Assembly (NCBI RefSeq): GCF_003184185.1 | Contig: NZ_QHJG01000044.1 | Coordinates: 1 to 23,923, forward strand | Direction: 5' to 3' | Origin: Legionella qingyii | Lineage (GTDB): Bacteria > Pseudomonadota > Gammaproteobacteria > Legionellales > Legionellaceae | Length of the DNA stretch: 23,923 bases | In this document: in pieces, positions 7,222 to 15,889 of the stretch | How positions within the stretch are numbered: position 1 is the stretch's first letter | Layout: each line of letters opens with the position of its first letter | The notes under the pieces: generated by a model | The model's input: only the letters and a program-made list of their open reading frames with translations | The model's database searches: none | What the model was told of the DNA's origin: nothing | Made by a program: the position numbers and the translations under genes

Positions 7222-9927
7222 ATGTCAATAGATAATAGTTTAATACTAAGGTACCCCGAAATTTCTAAAGAGTGGGATTGTATTAAAAATGACCCACTAA
7301 CTCCTGGTGATGTTTCAAGCGGAAGCCAAAAAAAAGTTTGGTGGAGTTGTTCCAAAGGACACTCTTACAGGGCAACAATCGCCAACCGGACATATAGGAA
7401 AAGTGGCTGTCCTTATTGTTCTGGAAAAAAAGCGTGTAAGGATAACTGTTTCTCAACTTTGTACCCAGATATAGCAAAAGAATGGGATTTACAAAAAAAT
7501 GAGAATAATAAACCAGAGCACTATACTCCAAAAAGTGGGAAAAAATTTTGGTGGAAATGTGATTTAGGTCATAGTTATTTATCTGCAATTAGAAGCAGAA
7601 CTGCTGGTAGAGGGTGTCCTTTCTGTGCAGGAAAAATGGTATGTGCTGAGAATAGCTTAGAGAATTTATTTCCTGAAGTTTCTAAAGAATGGCATCCAAA
7701 GTTAAATGGCAAAAAGCGTCCTAGCAATTTTACCTATGGTTGTAAAGAAAAGGTATGGTGGTTTTGTGAAAAGGGGCATGTATATCAAACTGCAATATGT
7801 GAAAGAACAAGAAAGTCAGGTCCCACCTCATGTCCTTATTGTGCAGGAAAGAAAGTGTCTAAGGAAAATAGTTTATTAGCATTGTTTCCCGAAATAGCTA
7901 AGGAATGGCACCCTGACAAAAACCAGGGAAAGATACCTAACGAATATACAAAAGGGAGCGGACTCAAGGCTTGGTGGAAATGTCCCAAAGGTCATGAATA
8001 TAAGGCCAGTATAGGGGCTAGAACAAGGGGGTCAGGTTGCCCAAATTGTAGTGGAGCCAAAGTATGTAAAGATAATAATATACAAGAACTATTTCCTGAA
8101 TTAGCAAGCGAATGGCACCCTATAAAAAATGGAGAAGTTAAGCCTGAATTTTTTACAAGAGGTAGTAATTTTAAGGCTTGGTGGATATGTCCAAGAGGGC
8201 ATGAGTATCAGTCTATTATTGGAGATAGAACTCGTGGTATTGGGTGTAAGTATTGTACTAACCAAACGTCAAAACCAGAGCTTAGAATTTTAACTGAATT
8301 GATGGTTGTTTTTGATGAAGTGATTAACCGAGAATCTATTGATGGGAGTGAAATTGATATATATATACCTGAATTAAAAATTGGAATTGAGTATGATGGG
8401 TATTACTTTCATAAAGGACAGAAAAAGACAAATAGAGACAATGAAAAAAACAAGGCTGTTGGCGACAGAGGCATTAAATTAATACGAGTTAGAGAGAAGC
8501 CGTTAAATAAAATAGACAGTTCAGATATTTGCGTAGGTAAAAATGAAATAACAAAAAAAGTTATAAATGAACTTTTGATAATCATAAAAAAATTAATACC
8601 CAATAAATTTCATCATAAGATTGATTCATACATAGGGAAAAACAAATTTCAAAATAGTATGACATTTAATCAATACCTATCTTATTATCCTGCCCCACTT
8701 CCTCAACACTCGTTGCCTGTTAATTATCCAGGGATTGCCCAAGAGTGGGATTACGAAAAAAACATGCCCCTAGTACCTGAAAGCTTTTCCTCTGGCAGTG
8801 GATTTAAAGTATGGTGGATTTGTCTATCTGGCCACTCATATGAAGCTACTATAGTTAAAAGGACAAATGGCCGAAACTGCCCTTTTTGCTCGGGAAAAAA
8901 AGTATCAAAAGAAAACTCATTTGCGTTAAATTATCCTTCTCTTGCAAATGAGTGGGACAATGATAAAAATGAGTTCTCAGTTGCTAAGTATACGAAAGGC
9001 AGTGGCTATAATGCCTGGTGGAGTTGCCTTCAAAACCACCACTATCAATCCCCAATAATTAGCAGAGTTCAAGGTAGCGGATGCCCTTATTGCAACAAAA
9101 GAGTAGTGACCAAAGATAACAATATTCAAATGATGTATCCAAATATAGCCAAACATTGGCACCCAACTTTAAATAAAGGCAAAAGTCCAGTTAGCTTTAC
9201 TAAAACTAGTACTTTTAATGCATGGTGGAGATGTCCAAAAGGACATGAGTATTCTCGCTTAATAAGAACACAAATAAAATATAATGACTGCCCAAAGTGT
9301 ACTAGCTTTGGAGTTTTATGCCCTGATGTAGCAAAAGAATGGCACCCTATAAGAAATGCTGAATTATCTTCTTTTGATTTTCAAAAATATAGTGGTAAAA
9401 GCGTTTGGTGGTTATGTCCTAAAGGCCATGAATACAAGACTGTTATTGCCTACAGGGCTGGCGGTAGTGGTTGCCCCTACTGTTCTGGTAATCAAGTGTG
9501 TTCAGATAATTGTTTTGCAAATAAGTACCCGAATTTGGCATTAGAATGGTCAGACAGTAAAAATGACTCTAAAACTCCGTTTGATTTTACCGCTGGTAGT
9601 AGTTATAAAGCCTGGTGGCAGTGTAAAAACAAACATATTTATCAGGCTGCTATTATTGACAGAGTGCAAGGCAATTCCTGCCCTTATTGTGCTGGTAAAA
9701 AAGCAAATGAAGATAATTCCTTAGCAGCAATATATCCAGCAATTGCTATTCAGTGGCACCCTTCTAAAAATGGTTCTTTATTACCTAGTCAGGTTACACC
9801 AGGGAGTGGAAAAGTAGCCTGGTGGATTTGTCCTCAAAACCATATTTATCAAAAAGTAATAAGGGATAGATGTCGGATAAAAAATAAAGACTATTGTCCA
9901 CGGTGTAACAAGACAAGTGCTTTTTAA
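7222..9927 (+). CDS. Zinc-ribbon repeat protein with embedded Vsr/DUF559-like nuclease domain
   Basis: Eleven copies of a roughly 67-residue unit are visible. Each reads P-x-(I/L/V)-A-x-E-W-(H/D)-x(3)-N ... S-G-x(3)-W-W-x-C-x(2)-G-H-x-Y ... R-T-x-G-x-G-C-P-x-C, with C, H, C, C as the likely zinc ligands. This is the DUF4379-type probable zinc ribbon. Five units precede and six follow a PD-(D/E)xK nuclease-like domain at about residues 349-430. Its motif residues are E353, D379 and E390-Y-D392 (in IGIEYDG), followed by a basic helix and GIKLIRVREKPL, the Vsr/DUF559 pattern. A linker of about 70 residues rich in Lys and Ile follows the nuclease. The ATG follows AAGGAA closely. The zinc units probably bind nucleic acid and position the nuclease. 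A defence role is inferred from the neighbours. Confidence 0.88.
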   Translation: MSIDNSLILRYPEISKEWDCIKNDPLTPGDVSSGSQKKVWWSCSKGHSYRATIANRTYRKSGCPYCSGKKACKDNCFSTLYPDIAKEWDLQKNENNKPEHYTPKSGKKFWWKCDLGHSYLSAIRSRTAGRGCPFCAGKMVCAENSLENLFPEVSKEWHPKLNGKKRPSNFTYGCKEKVWWFCEKGHVYQTAICERTRKSGPTSCPYCAGKKVSKENSLLALFPEIAKEWHPDKNQGKIPNEYTKGSGLKAWWKCPKGHEYKASIGARTRGSGCPNCSGAKVCKDNNIQELFPELASEWHPIKNGEVKPEFFTRGSNFKAWWICPRGHEYQSIIGDRTRGIGCKYCTNQTSKPELRILTELMVVFDEVINRESIDGSEIDIYIPELKIGIEYDGYYFHKGQKKTNRDNEKNKAVGDRGIKLIRVREKPLNKIDSSDICVGKNEITKKVINELLIIIKKLIPNKFHHKIDSYIGKNKFQNSMTFNQYLSYYPAPLPQHSLPVNYPGIAQEWDYEKNMPLVPESFSSGSGFKVWWICLSGHSYEATIVKRTNGRNCPFCSGKKVSKENSFALNYPSLANEWDNDKNEFSVAKYTKGSGYNAWWSCLQNHHYQSPIISRVQGSGCPYCNKRVVTKDNNIQMMYPNIAKHWHPTLNKGKSPVSFTKTSTFNAWWRCPKGHEYSRLIRTQIKYNDCPKCTSFGVLCPDVAKEWHPIRNAELSSFDFQKYSGKSVWWLCPKGHEYKTVIAYRAGGSGCPYCSGNQVCSDNCFANKYPNLALEWSDSKNDSKTPFDFTAGSSYKAWWQCKNKHIYQAAIIDRVQGNSCPYCAGKKANEDNSLAAIYPAIAIQWHPSKNGSLLPSQVTPGSGKVAWWICPQNHIYQKVIRDRCRIKNKDYCPRCNKTSAF
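7237..8256 (+). repeat. First protein-level zinc-ribbon array (5 units)
   Basis: Five consecutive units of about 65-70 codons precede the nuclease domain. The spacer between units is typically GKKxCKDN or GxKVSKEN. The units are clearly related in protein, but the DNA has diverged, which suggests an old expansion and not recent slippage. Confidence 0.85.
8266..8514 (+). other. Vsr/DUF559-like nuclease domain inside the zinc-ribbon protein
   Basis: The segment runs from SKPELRILTEL through SEIDIYIPELKIGIEYDG and YYFHKG to the conserved GIKLIRVRE strand. The acidic residues E353, D379, E390 and D392 and the basic R/N/K-rich helix fit the PD-(D/E)xK fold of the very short patch repair endonuclease family. 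Boundaries are approximate. Confidence 0.75.
8710..9915 (+). repeat. Second protein-level zinc-ribbon array (6 units)
   Basis: Six units of the same type follow the nuclease domain. Units 7, 10 and 11 have His preceded by Asn (QNH, NKH, QNH) in place of Gly-His, so the C-x(2)-x-H geometry is kept but the Gly is lost. Unit 8 (about residues 635-695) lacks the usual R-T-x-G turn and ends CPKC. Confidence 0.85.
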
Positions 9928-9933
9928 CGGGTT

Positions 9934-9976
9934 TTAGGCTTTGTGTAGTGCTCACTAATTGAGAGCGCTAGCCTAA
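9934..9976 (+). terminator. Imperfect long stem-loop after the zinc-ribbon gene
   Basis: TTAGGCT at 9934-9940 pairs with AGCCTAA at 9970-9976. The stem continues inward (TAGTGCTC against GAGAGCGCTA) with a bulge and one mismatch. It starts 7 nt after the stop codon. A T-rich stretch follows only about 15 nt further on, so termination is plausible but it is not a classic hairpin-plus-T-tract terminator. Confidence 0.4.
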
Positions 9977-10005
9977 CATAAATATATGATTATTTTTTAT
10001 TTTGT

Positions 10006-10038
10006 GGTGATTAATTGGTGAATTAATGGTGAAATGGA
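10006..10038. repeat. Three 11-bp direct repeats starting GGTGA
   Basis: GGTGATTAATT, GGTGAATTAAT and GGTGAAATGGA lie head to tail. The first two are near identical and the third keeps only the first half. They sit in the 388-base convergent gap (9928-10315), which otherwise holds no gene I can support. They may be a protein-binding site or simple sequence drift. Confidence 0.45.
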
Positions 10039-10315
10039 GGCTGATTCCCTAATTAGATAGACGGATTTCTTTCACTAGACAATTCATCACGTATTCACCG
10101 GCATTTTTTTGCATTAAACATATAAAAATAGTTAAATATTATTATTAATCATGCAGATATAATGAATAATTTTATCGTGCGAAAGGTGTGTGTACTGTAT
10201 ATATAAGATAGATATTCTCATTGTCGATTACTTTGCAATTTTATCTACATTTGTTAATTATCATGAGCGCAACACAATTGCGTGTATGTGATTGGCTAAG
10301 TTTTCAGCTGATCAT

Positions 10316-11461
10316 TCATGATCTTTGGGCATGTTTTTTTATTGCATTGATTACAGTTTCAGCGTGCTTTTCACTTTCATTAAATTCTCTTGGAAGATAT
10401 TGATATTGTTTTAATGCAGAATTAATTGCATTGAGAATAATGTTTTCATTCTCAAGCTTTAGTTTTGGCCTATTGATTTTTATTAAACCAAACGCAGTGT
10501 TTGTTACATTATAATCACGTGCATAATGGAAAGGGATATTAGTGTAAATAATAGCATTGGGGAGGTTAGTGGGGTGTAGTTTTATAAGTTTATTATGTTC
10601 TTCTTGTATTTTTTTTATCTTTTCATTTTCAGCATATACATTCAGCTCTGGAAAATTCAGATCAACAAATATTAGGTAAGGTTGGTTTACCTCCTTTTCA
10701 ATCGCATCTCTGAGTTTGTCGTACAAACGAATATTCTTAGCTTTCCCCTCTGTAGAGCCTAAGACATATTTTACATTACGTGTTTTTGCTTCAACTTGAA
10801 CAGTAACCCCGGTTTGTATATGTGTCGCTTTACATTCAGTTACTTTCCCTACACCCAGGGTTTCATCAAATGGCTCTATGTTGAAACCAGCCCTTATCAT
10901 AGTTGCCAGAACAAAGAGTTCGTATCTAGCACCATTAAAACCTTGTTTAGATTTTAATCTTGATATTAGTTTGTCAGTGATGTGGCCTTGATTATGTAAA
11001 ACAAATAAATCGTACGCCAAATGTAAATAAGCAAGAGCGCTACCATTATGTTTTCTTGACTCAATCGGTTTGTTGGCGTCCATCACCGAACACTCACCAT
11101 CGACTGCCCATGATAAAATTATGTGCCTTTCATTTTCCTGCTTTTTTAATTCATCATCAAACCATTCGTTACCTAGTGTAGTTTTTAGGTGTGAAGTTAA
11201 AAAATCTGCCGGTTCATCCCAATCTCCTTCTGGGGCATCGGATTGAATAAGACTACCTCCGAGAGCAACAAATCTTCTTCCTTGAAAAACTGAACTAACA
11301 ATTTCAGGCGTGTAACCCATGTGATCATGGTGATATTGAGAACCAATTTTATGTTTTACTTGAAGCTCGTGAAACATTTGTTGTGTTTCTTTAGGTAAGT
11401 CATGAAAGTTAACAGTATTTTTTTTACCACAACAGTTTCTATATTTTTTTTTTGCTACCAC
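10316..11461 (-). CDS. SEC-C / PD-(D/E)xK-like protein, main reading frame
   Basis: The longest frame begins at a GTG and reads VAKKKYRNCCGKK, the second half of a SEC-C zinc motif (CPCGSxKKYxxCCG). The first half, CPCGSKKK, is present just upstream in a different frame (see 11439-11504). The true start is therefore probably ATG 11504, with a frame change at the run of ten A at 11444-11453. Further in, counting from the GTG, the segment E181...D199...TECKA (E209)...VQVEAK (E224, K226) resembles a restriction-endonuclease-like core, with an E-x-K signature on a strand after a buried acidic residue. The residues between about 45 and 160 are not recognised. It lies downstream of the helicase-nuclease gene on the same strand with a 122-nt gap and could be co-transcribed with it. 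Confidence 0.75.
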   Translation of the reverse strand: MVAKKKYRNCCGKKNTVNFHDLPKETQQMFHELQVKHKIGSQYHHDHMGYTPEIVSSVFQGRRFVALGGSLIQSDAPEGDWDEPADFLTSHLKTTLGNEWFDDELKKQENERHIILSWAVDGECSVMDANKPIESRKHNGSALAYLHLAYDLFVLHNQGHITDKLISRLKSKQGFNGARYELFVLATMIRAGFNIEPFDETLGVGKVTECKATHIQTGVTVQVEAKTRNVKYVLGSTEGKAKNIRLYDKLRDAIEKEVNQPYLIFVDLNFPELNVYAENEKIKKIQEEHNKLIKLHPTNLPNAIIYTNIPFHYARDYNVTNTAFGLIKINRPKLKLENENIILNAINSALKQYQYLPREFNESEKHAETVINAIKKHAQRS

Positions 11462-11504
11462 AAGGGCATTTTCGATGGAGTCGAATAGTTGATTTTTTTT
11501 GCAT
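11439..11504 (-). other. 5' piece of the SEC-C gene in the alternate frame (frameshift at A10)
   Basis: ATG at 11504-11502 opens MQKKSTIRLHRKCPCGSKKK and then stops (TAG) right after ten consecutive A bases (11444-11453 on the coding strand). With nine or twelve A bases the frame would join seamlessly to YRNCCGKK, giving a perfect SEC-C zinc motif. This is either a real inactivating indel, RNA polymerase or ribosome slippage on the homopolymer, or a sequencing error. Confidence 0.8.
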
Positions 11505-11570
11505 TATGCAAACTCATCTAAAGATATAGGTCCATGATTATAGTGTGATTACTCACGAGAACATTATGGT

Positions 11571-11599
11571 TTATATTATCAGTATACTAATGATATAAA
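11571..11599. repeat. Imperfect inverted repeat between the helicase and SEC-C genes
   Basis: TTATATTATCA at 11571-11581 pairs with TGATATAAA at 11591-11599 with one bulged base, around GTATACTAA, which itself contains the palindrome GTATAC. It lies downstream of the helicase stop and upstream of the SEC-C start. It could be a weak terminator or an operator. It is very AT-rich, so chance pairing cannot be excluded. Confidence 0.3.
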
Positions 11600-11626
11600 A
11601 GTAATAATTAAACTAGAAGATCTGTA

Positions 11627-14600
11627 TTATACTTCTTCTGTTGTCTTATAAAATGACTTTTGAGCATTATCCATATTTAGAATTTGTTTCAATATATTGT
11701 CTATTCTTGTAATTTCAGACTTCCAGTCCCTAGACCAATCTTGTGACCAAATTCTCTCTATTCTCCATCCACGAGACTCCAACAGTTCCTGTCTAGTTTT
11801 ATCACGATCACGAGCATAGGGCGTAGAATGAAATAATGCTCCATCACACTCTATTCCTAAAATAAAATTAGTTTGAATAACTGGATGATGAACTCCTAAA
11901 TCGATATAAAAGCCACTTGATCCAATCTCAGCTGATACCTTATAGCCTAACTCTTCTAAACGGCGTTGGACATTTTTGCTGAATGAGCTTGTTTTTCGCG
12001 TAGTAATTGCACCGCCAATACCAAAGGAATCTAAGATAGCTTTTGCTTCAGGATAATTTTTATCATTGATTGCCTTTGCATATTTAAGATATCTTCCAAA
12101 TAAAACCAAATCAGGGTTTTTTGTAAAATCTTTTTCTTCTGCTGGAATTAGATTTGGATCAAATGAGCAGAATACTTCTATGCTTTGTTTTGCACGAGTG
12201 ATCGCAACATTTAGACGCCGCCCACCACCTTGTTTCGAAAGTGGACCAAAATTCATATACAATTTTCTACCTTGTGCAGAAGGTGCATATCCAACTGAAA
12301 TGAGCACTAAATCTCTTTCATCTCCTTGAACATTTTCCAAGTTTTTCACGAAAAAAGGTATATCTGATTCGCCATCACTTAGCATTCTTGCTCTTTTTAT
12401 ATTATTTTTAAAACTTACATCAGAAAGTATTCTACGTTCGATAGCATCTTCAATTGCTAGCATTTGCGATTGTCCCATCGCAATCACACCCAAAGATTTT
12501 TCAGGATAAATTTGGAATAACAGAGCTAATCTGTCGACTAAGGCATCAGCCTCCACATTATTGCCTTCCTTTTGATTAAAATATGCATTATTTATTTGAT
12601 GAAACTTAATAACTTCACCTTCAGTTAAATAATATGGGTTAGGGACTGCAATTAATCTGCCTCCATAAAATGCTCTATTTGAAAATGCAATTAGGGATTC
12701 AGAGCGGCTTCTATAATGCCATTCTAATATTTCAGAAGGATAAATTTGGGAAGCTAAATCTAATATACTTTGCGATAAATCCGATTCATTTTCATCGTCA
12801 TCATCGTCAATAAATTCAATTGCTGAAAAGAAGTTTGTAGGGGGCATTTGTTTTGGATCACCTACAACAACCATAGAATTTGCTCTATAAATCGAGGGTA
12901 TTGCATCTTCAACTCTTACTTGGGATGCCTCGTCGAAAATAATAATATCAAAAAGCCCCATTTCCATAGGTAGTATTTGGCTAATGCTTAAGGGACTCAT
13001 TAACCAACAAGGCTTAAGTTTTAACATTGTAGAAAGTGCTCCACGCTCCATAATTTCACGTGGCGAAAGAACCTTACGTTGTTTGTTAGCTTCTTTCTTG
13101 AGTAAACTTAATCCTTCAAATTCCCCAACACCATTTCCCCATCTTTTGGAAACAGCATTATTTACGAATTCACGTGCAGAAAGTCGGTGTTCTGTTTCAA
13201 TTTTTTTAAAGGATTCAATTTTTGTATGAAAATTATTTCGATCGAAATTTCTTAACCCAGGATATTGTGTAATGATTTCATCTATCCACCATTTGATCAC
13301 TAAAGAAATAACGTATTGGTCCCAGGAGTCATCAATAGGAATGAGATTTTTAATTATTAGTTCTTTTGATAAATCACAATTAAAAGATGATCTTATGCTG
13401 TTTAAACATAAATCTATCTTATCTAATACTTCTAAATCTATCATCTTTTCAATAAGTAGATCATAATTATAATTTTCATTATCAGTATCTGAGACTAGTG
13501 GTTTTTCGAAATACTGATTTAGATTATCTTTTAACTTATCTAGTATCTCAATTTGCTCTTCCAAGTTAATTTTTGTCTGAGATAAGTCAGTAAATATTTT
13601 TTTAATTTTTATAGCAGATTGGCTGTTATAACTAGAGAGTTCAGGATTCGAGACTAAGCCTAATGTCCTCATGGCATCCCCGATACTAGTTATGGTTTTA
13701 AGTATTGGATTAATTGCATTGAAGGCTAGAATTATTTTTTCTGGATCTGACTCATTACTCTCTAATGGGAGTAACTTATTTTGAGTGATGGATTTGAATG
13801 ATTTTATTGCTTCTTTTACTAATCGATATGATTTAAATGACTTATTTGTTCTATCCCAATTCGTTAGGAATTGACGTCTAAAACTCCTCATTCTCCAAAA
13901 ATTTGGGGTGAACCAATCAAATACACTACGAGAAATAGAATAGTACATTTCAAGTTGTCGAATTATTTCGTCATCAGCGTTTTTATTTATCAAATCAAAA
14001 TGAGACTTCTCGCTGTTAATTGTTTGTATTATTTCCTGGATTTCTTTTTGATATATCATTAAGCCAGATAAATCAGAATAAAACATGTCTGCAAATTCAA
14101 ACCATTCAGAAGGTAGAGATAATTGACTTAACTCCATTAACTCATTAGATGAGGGGAGCGCTTCGATATTATTCACTCCAAGATCTTCAATCTGTATTTT
14201 AATTGCGGATATTGATTGTTCAGTGAGTTTAATTTTTTCGACCAAATCTGACATTACTTGTATAAAGCTATTGGTCAAAATAGTGTCATTTTTCCTATGA
14301 AGCCATGGATGATTAGGAATATCTTTCACTCTTGCGGCATACGCTTGCAGTTCGCTTAATTTTCCGCAAATGCTATTTAAGTCATCAAATGAATATCTTG
14401 CAAATAAATTGGCAAATTGAATATTCATTTTAACGTTTATTTGCTCAGAATGTAGTGTAAGTAACTCAGAAATATTCAATCCACTTGGATTGTGAACTGT
14501 TTCTAGTATTCGGTAATAATTATTGATTTCTGATTTAAGATTATCGAGTTCATTTGTAAGCAAATCCCATTGCTTTTCAGCTTGAGGATCATGATTTGCT

Positions 14601-15889
14601 TCAGCTAGTTCTAGAAATGAGCTATATAAGCTTTGTTTATTTAAATCGCTACTATGAATAAGTACTGATTGAGATACTAGGTTAGCTTTTTTTAATCGAG
14701 CATATACAACATCCAACGCGGCTCTTTTTTCTGAAACAAATAGTACTTTTTTACCTTTTGATATACCTTCTGCAATAAGATTTGTAATTGTTTGACTTTT
14801 TCCAGTTCCAGGTGGTCCTTGTATTACTGTTACTTTGCCTTTTGTTGTTTGATCTATAGCTCTATGTTGAGATGAATCAATATTTACAACAAAAAAATTA
14901 TCTCGCTCTTTATAATCATCGAGAGCTTTTGTTCTTTCGTATATTTCACCTTTATCAGTAGGGATAGGTTTTCCGAGAAATAACTCTGATAAAATGGGAT
15001 GCATTTCTGAATATTCAAAAATAGAGTCATAATCTCTAAGAAGTACAGTGCGGCTTGCATTAAGATGGTCTATTAAGACAATATCAATTAAATAAAACTG
15101 GTTTGCATTGACTTTGCTATATAGCTCATACTCTTTTTTCGAGAGAGCTTCTTCCAGGTTAACTGGAATCCTATCAACAAGTTCTCCTTCTTCATTTTTT
15201 ACTATTTTAAAACGGGGAGGAATTTTGGGAAGAGCATCAGTAAATGATTCATCATGAATTACTGATTTACCATATTTATCTAGATAATTCTTAAACTCTT
15301 GTAAAGCATCGGATACCTGGTCAGATTCGAAGTGCTCTGGAAGCTTTATACCTAATTTTTGCCGAAGTGCAAGGCGTAATGATGGATTCAATTGTACAAT
15401 ATTATCTTCTAGCTTTAGACTCCATTTTTTTCTTTTATCCTTAATAACATCTACTGCAATTTTAAAAATTGGTGAGATTAATAACTCATCTTGCCTATAA
15501 TTTGCGCTATCCCTCCAACAAAGAAATGGACCTAAAAGCCAAGCTCCAGGCATACCATATTCACGTCTAAACTTATCATCAGCAAGTCTTATTTTATCAA
15601 GTCTCTTAATTAAATCTGTGTTTTTAGTTTCTTCTAATAGAAGATGTTTAGTTAGATCAAAATCTGAGTTATTCATCAAGTCTTGGAATCTTGATGACAT
15701 TGAGCGCATGGGTACAAATTTTTCTGAAATAATATCGTTATAAATATCTTCTGCTTTTGGAGCTTTTGATAAATTAATGCAATGCCCCCGACTTTCGCGA
15801 TAATAAATTTCTTTATTTCTACGTGATAAGTTAGCTAAAAGGTCTCTATAACGTAAAATTTGTTTTTTAATAAAATCTAAAATTGACAC
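11627..15889 (-). CDS. DUF4011-like / SF1 helicase / Vsr-like nuclease (Hhe-type defence protein)
   Basis: This 1420-residue protein has an N-terminal region with LNPSLRLALRQKLGIKLPEHF (about residues 168-190), which matches the DUF4011 style. Walker A GPPGTGKS is at 358-365 and is followed by FVSEKRAALDVV. Walker B FDEAS is at D986/E987, followed by GDPKQMPPT, and motif VI is NVAITRAK with R1232. The roughly 600 residues between motifs I and II are charged and helical, as in large UPF1/Dna2-like helicases with an insert. The C-terminal 110 residues carry a second Vsr/DUF559-like nuclease: D1330, LGIECDGALFHS with E1347 and D1349, then RDRDKTRQ and GWRIERIWSQDW. The start is GTG because a stop lies two codons upstream. 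From memory, DUF4011-helicase-Vsr is the layout of the single-gene Hhe anti-phage system. That assignment is by architecture only. Confidence 0.88.
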   Translation of the reverse strand: MSILDFIKKQILRYRDLLANLSRRNKEIYYRESRGHCINLSKAPKAEDIYNDIISEKFVPMRSMSSRFQDLMNNSDFDLTKHLLLEETKNTDLIKRLDKIRLADDKFRREYGMPGAWLLGPFLCWRDSANYRQDELLISPIFKIAVDVIKDKRKKWSLKLEDNIVQLNPSLRLALRQKLGIKLPEHFESDQVSDALQEFKNYLDKYGKSVIHDESFTDALPKIPPRFKIVKNEEGELVDRIPVNLEEALSKKEYELYSKVNANQFYLIDIVLIDHLNASRTVLLRDYDSIFEYSEMHPILSELFLGKPIPTDKGEIYERTKALDDYKERDNFFVVNIDSSQHRAIDQTTKGKVTVIQGPPGTGKSQTITNLIAEGISKGKKVLFVSEKRAALDVVYARLKKANLVSQSVLIHSSDLNKQSLYSSFLELAEANHDPQAEKQWDLLTNELDNLKSEINNYYRILETVHNPSGLNISELLTLHSEQINVKMNIQFANLFARYSFDDLNSICGKLSELQAYAARVKDIPNHPWLHRKNDTILTNSFIQVMSDLVEKIKLTEQSISAIKIQIEDLGVNNIEALPSSNELMELSQLSLPSEWFEFADMFYSDLSGLMIYQKEIQEIIQTINSEKSHFDLINKNADDEIIRQLEMYYSISRSVFDWFTPNFWRMRSFRRQFLTNWDRTNKSFKSYRLVKEAIKSFKSITQNKLLPLESNESDPEKIILAFNAINPILKTITSIGDAMRTLGLVSNPELSSYNSQSAIKIKKIFTDLSQTKINLEEQIEILDKLKDNLNQYFEKPLVSDTDNENYNYDLLIEKMIDLEVLDKIDLCLNSIRSSFNCDLSKELIIKNLIPIDDSWDQYVISLVIKWWIDEIITQYPGLRNFDRNNFHTKIESFKKIETEHRLSAREFVNNAVSKRWGNGVGEFEGLSLLKKEANKQRKVLSPREIMERGALSTMLKLKPCWLMSPLSISQILPMEMGLFDIIIFDEASQVRVEDAIPSIYRANSMVVVGDPKQMPPTNFFSAIEFIDDDDDENESDLSQSILDLASQIYPSEILEWHYRSRSESLIAFSNRAFYGGRLIAVPNPYYLTEGEVIKFHQINNAYFNQKEGNNVEADALVDRLALLFQIYPEKSLGVIAMGQSQMLAIEDAIERRILSDVSFKNNIKRARMLSDGESDIPFFVKNLENVQGDERDLVLISVGYAPSAQGRKLYMNFGPLSKQGGGRRLNVAITRAKQSIEVFCSFDPNLIPAEEKDFTKNPDLVLFGRYLKYAKAINDKNYPEAKAILDSFGIGGAITTRKTSSFSKNVQRRLEELGYKVSAEIGSSGFYIDLGVHHPVIQTNFILGIECDGALFHSTPYARDRDKTRQELLESRGWRIERIWSQDWSRDWKSEITRIDNILKQILNMDNAQKSFYKTTEEV

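Noticed and set aside
7237..9915. CRISPR array or tandem DNA repeat
   Set aside because: The periodicity is at the protein level and in frame throughout, with divergent DNA and no constant repeat.
9934..9976. Integron attC-like site (GCCTAAC at the right arm)
   Set aside because: The core orientation is wrong: GTT and AAC face outward, and no matching second core or integrase is seen, so an ordinary hairpin is simpler.
10006..10038. Replication iterons
   Set aside because: Only three units, the third degenerate, and no Rep gene nearby, so an origin is not supported.
10221..10403. 60-codon plus-strand frame in the convergent gap
   Set aside because: No ribosome binding site or recognised domain, and half of it lies antisense to the end of the SEC-C gene.
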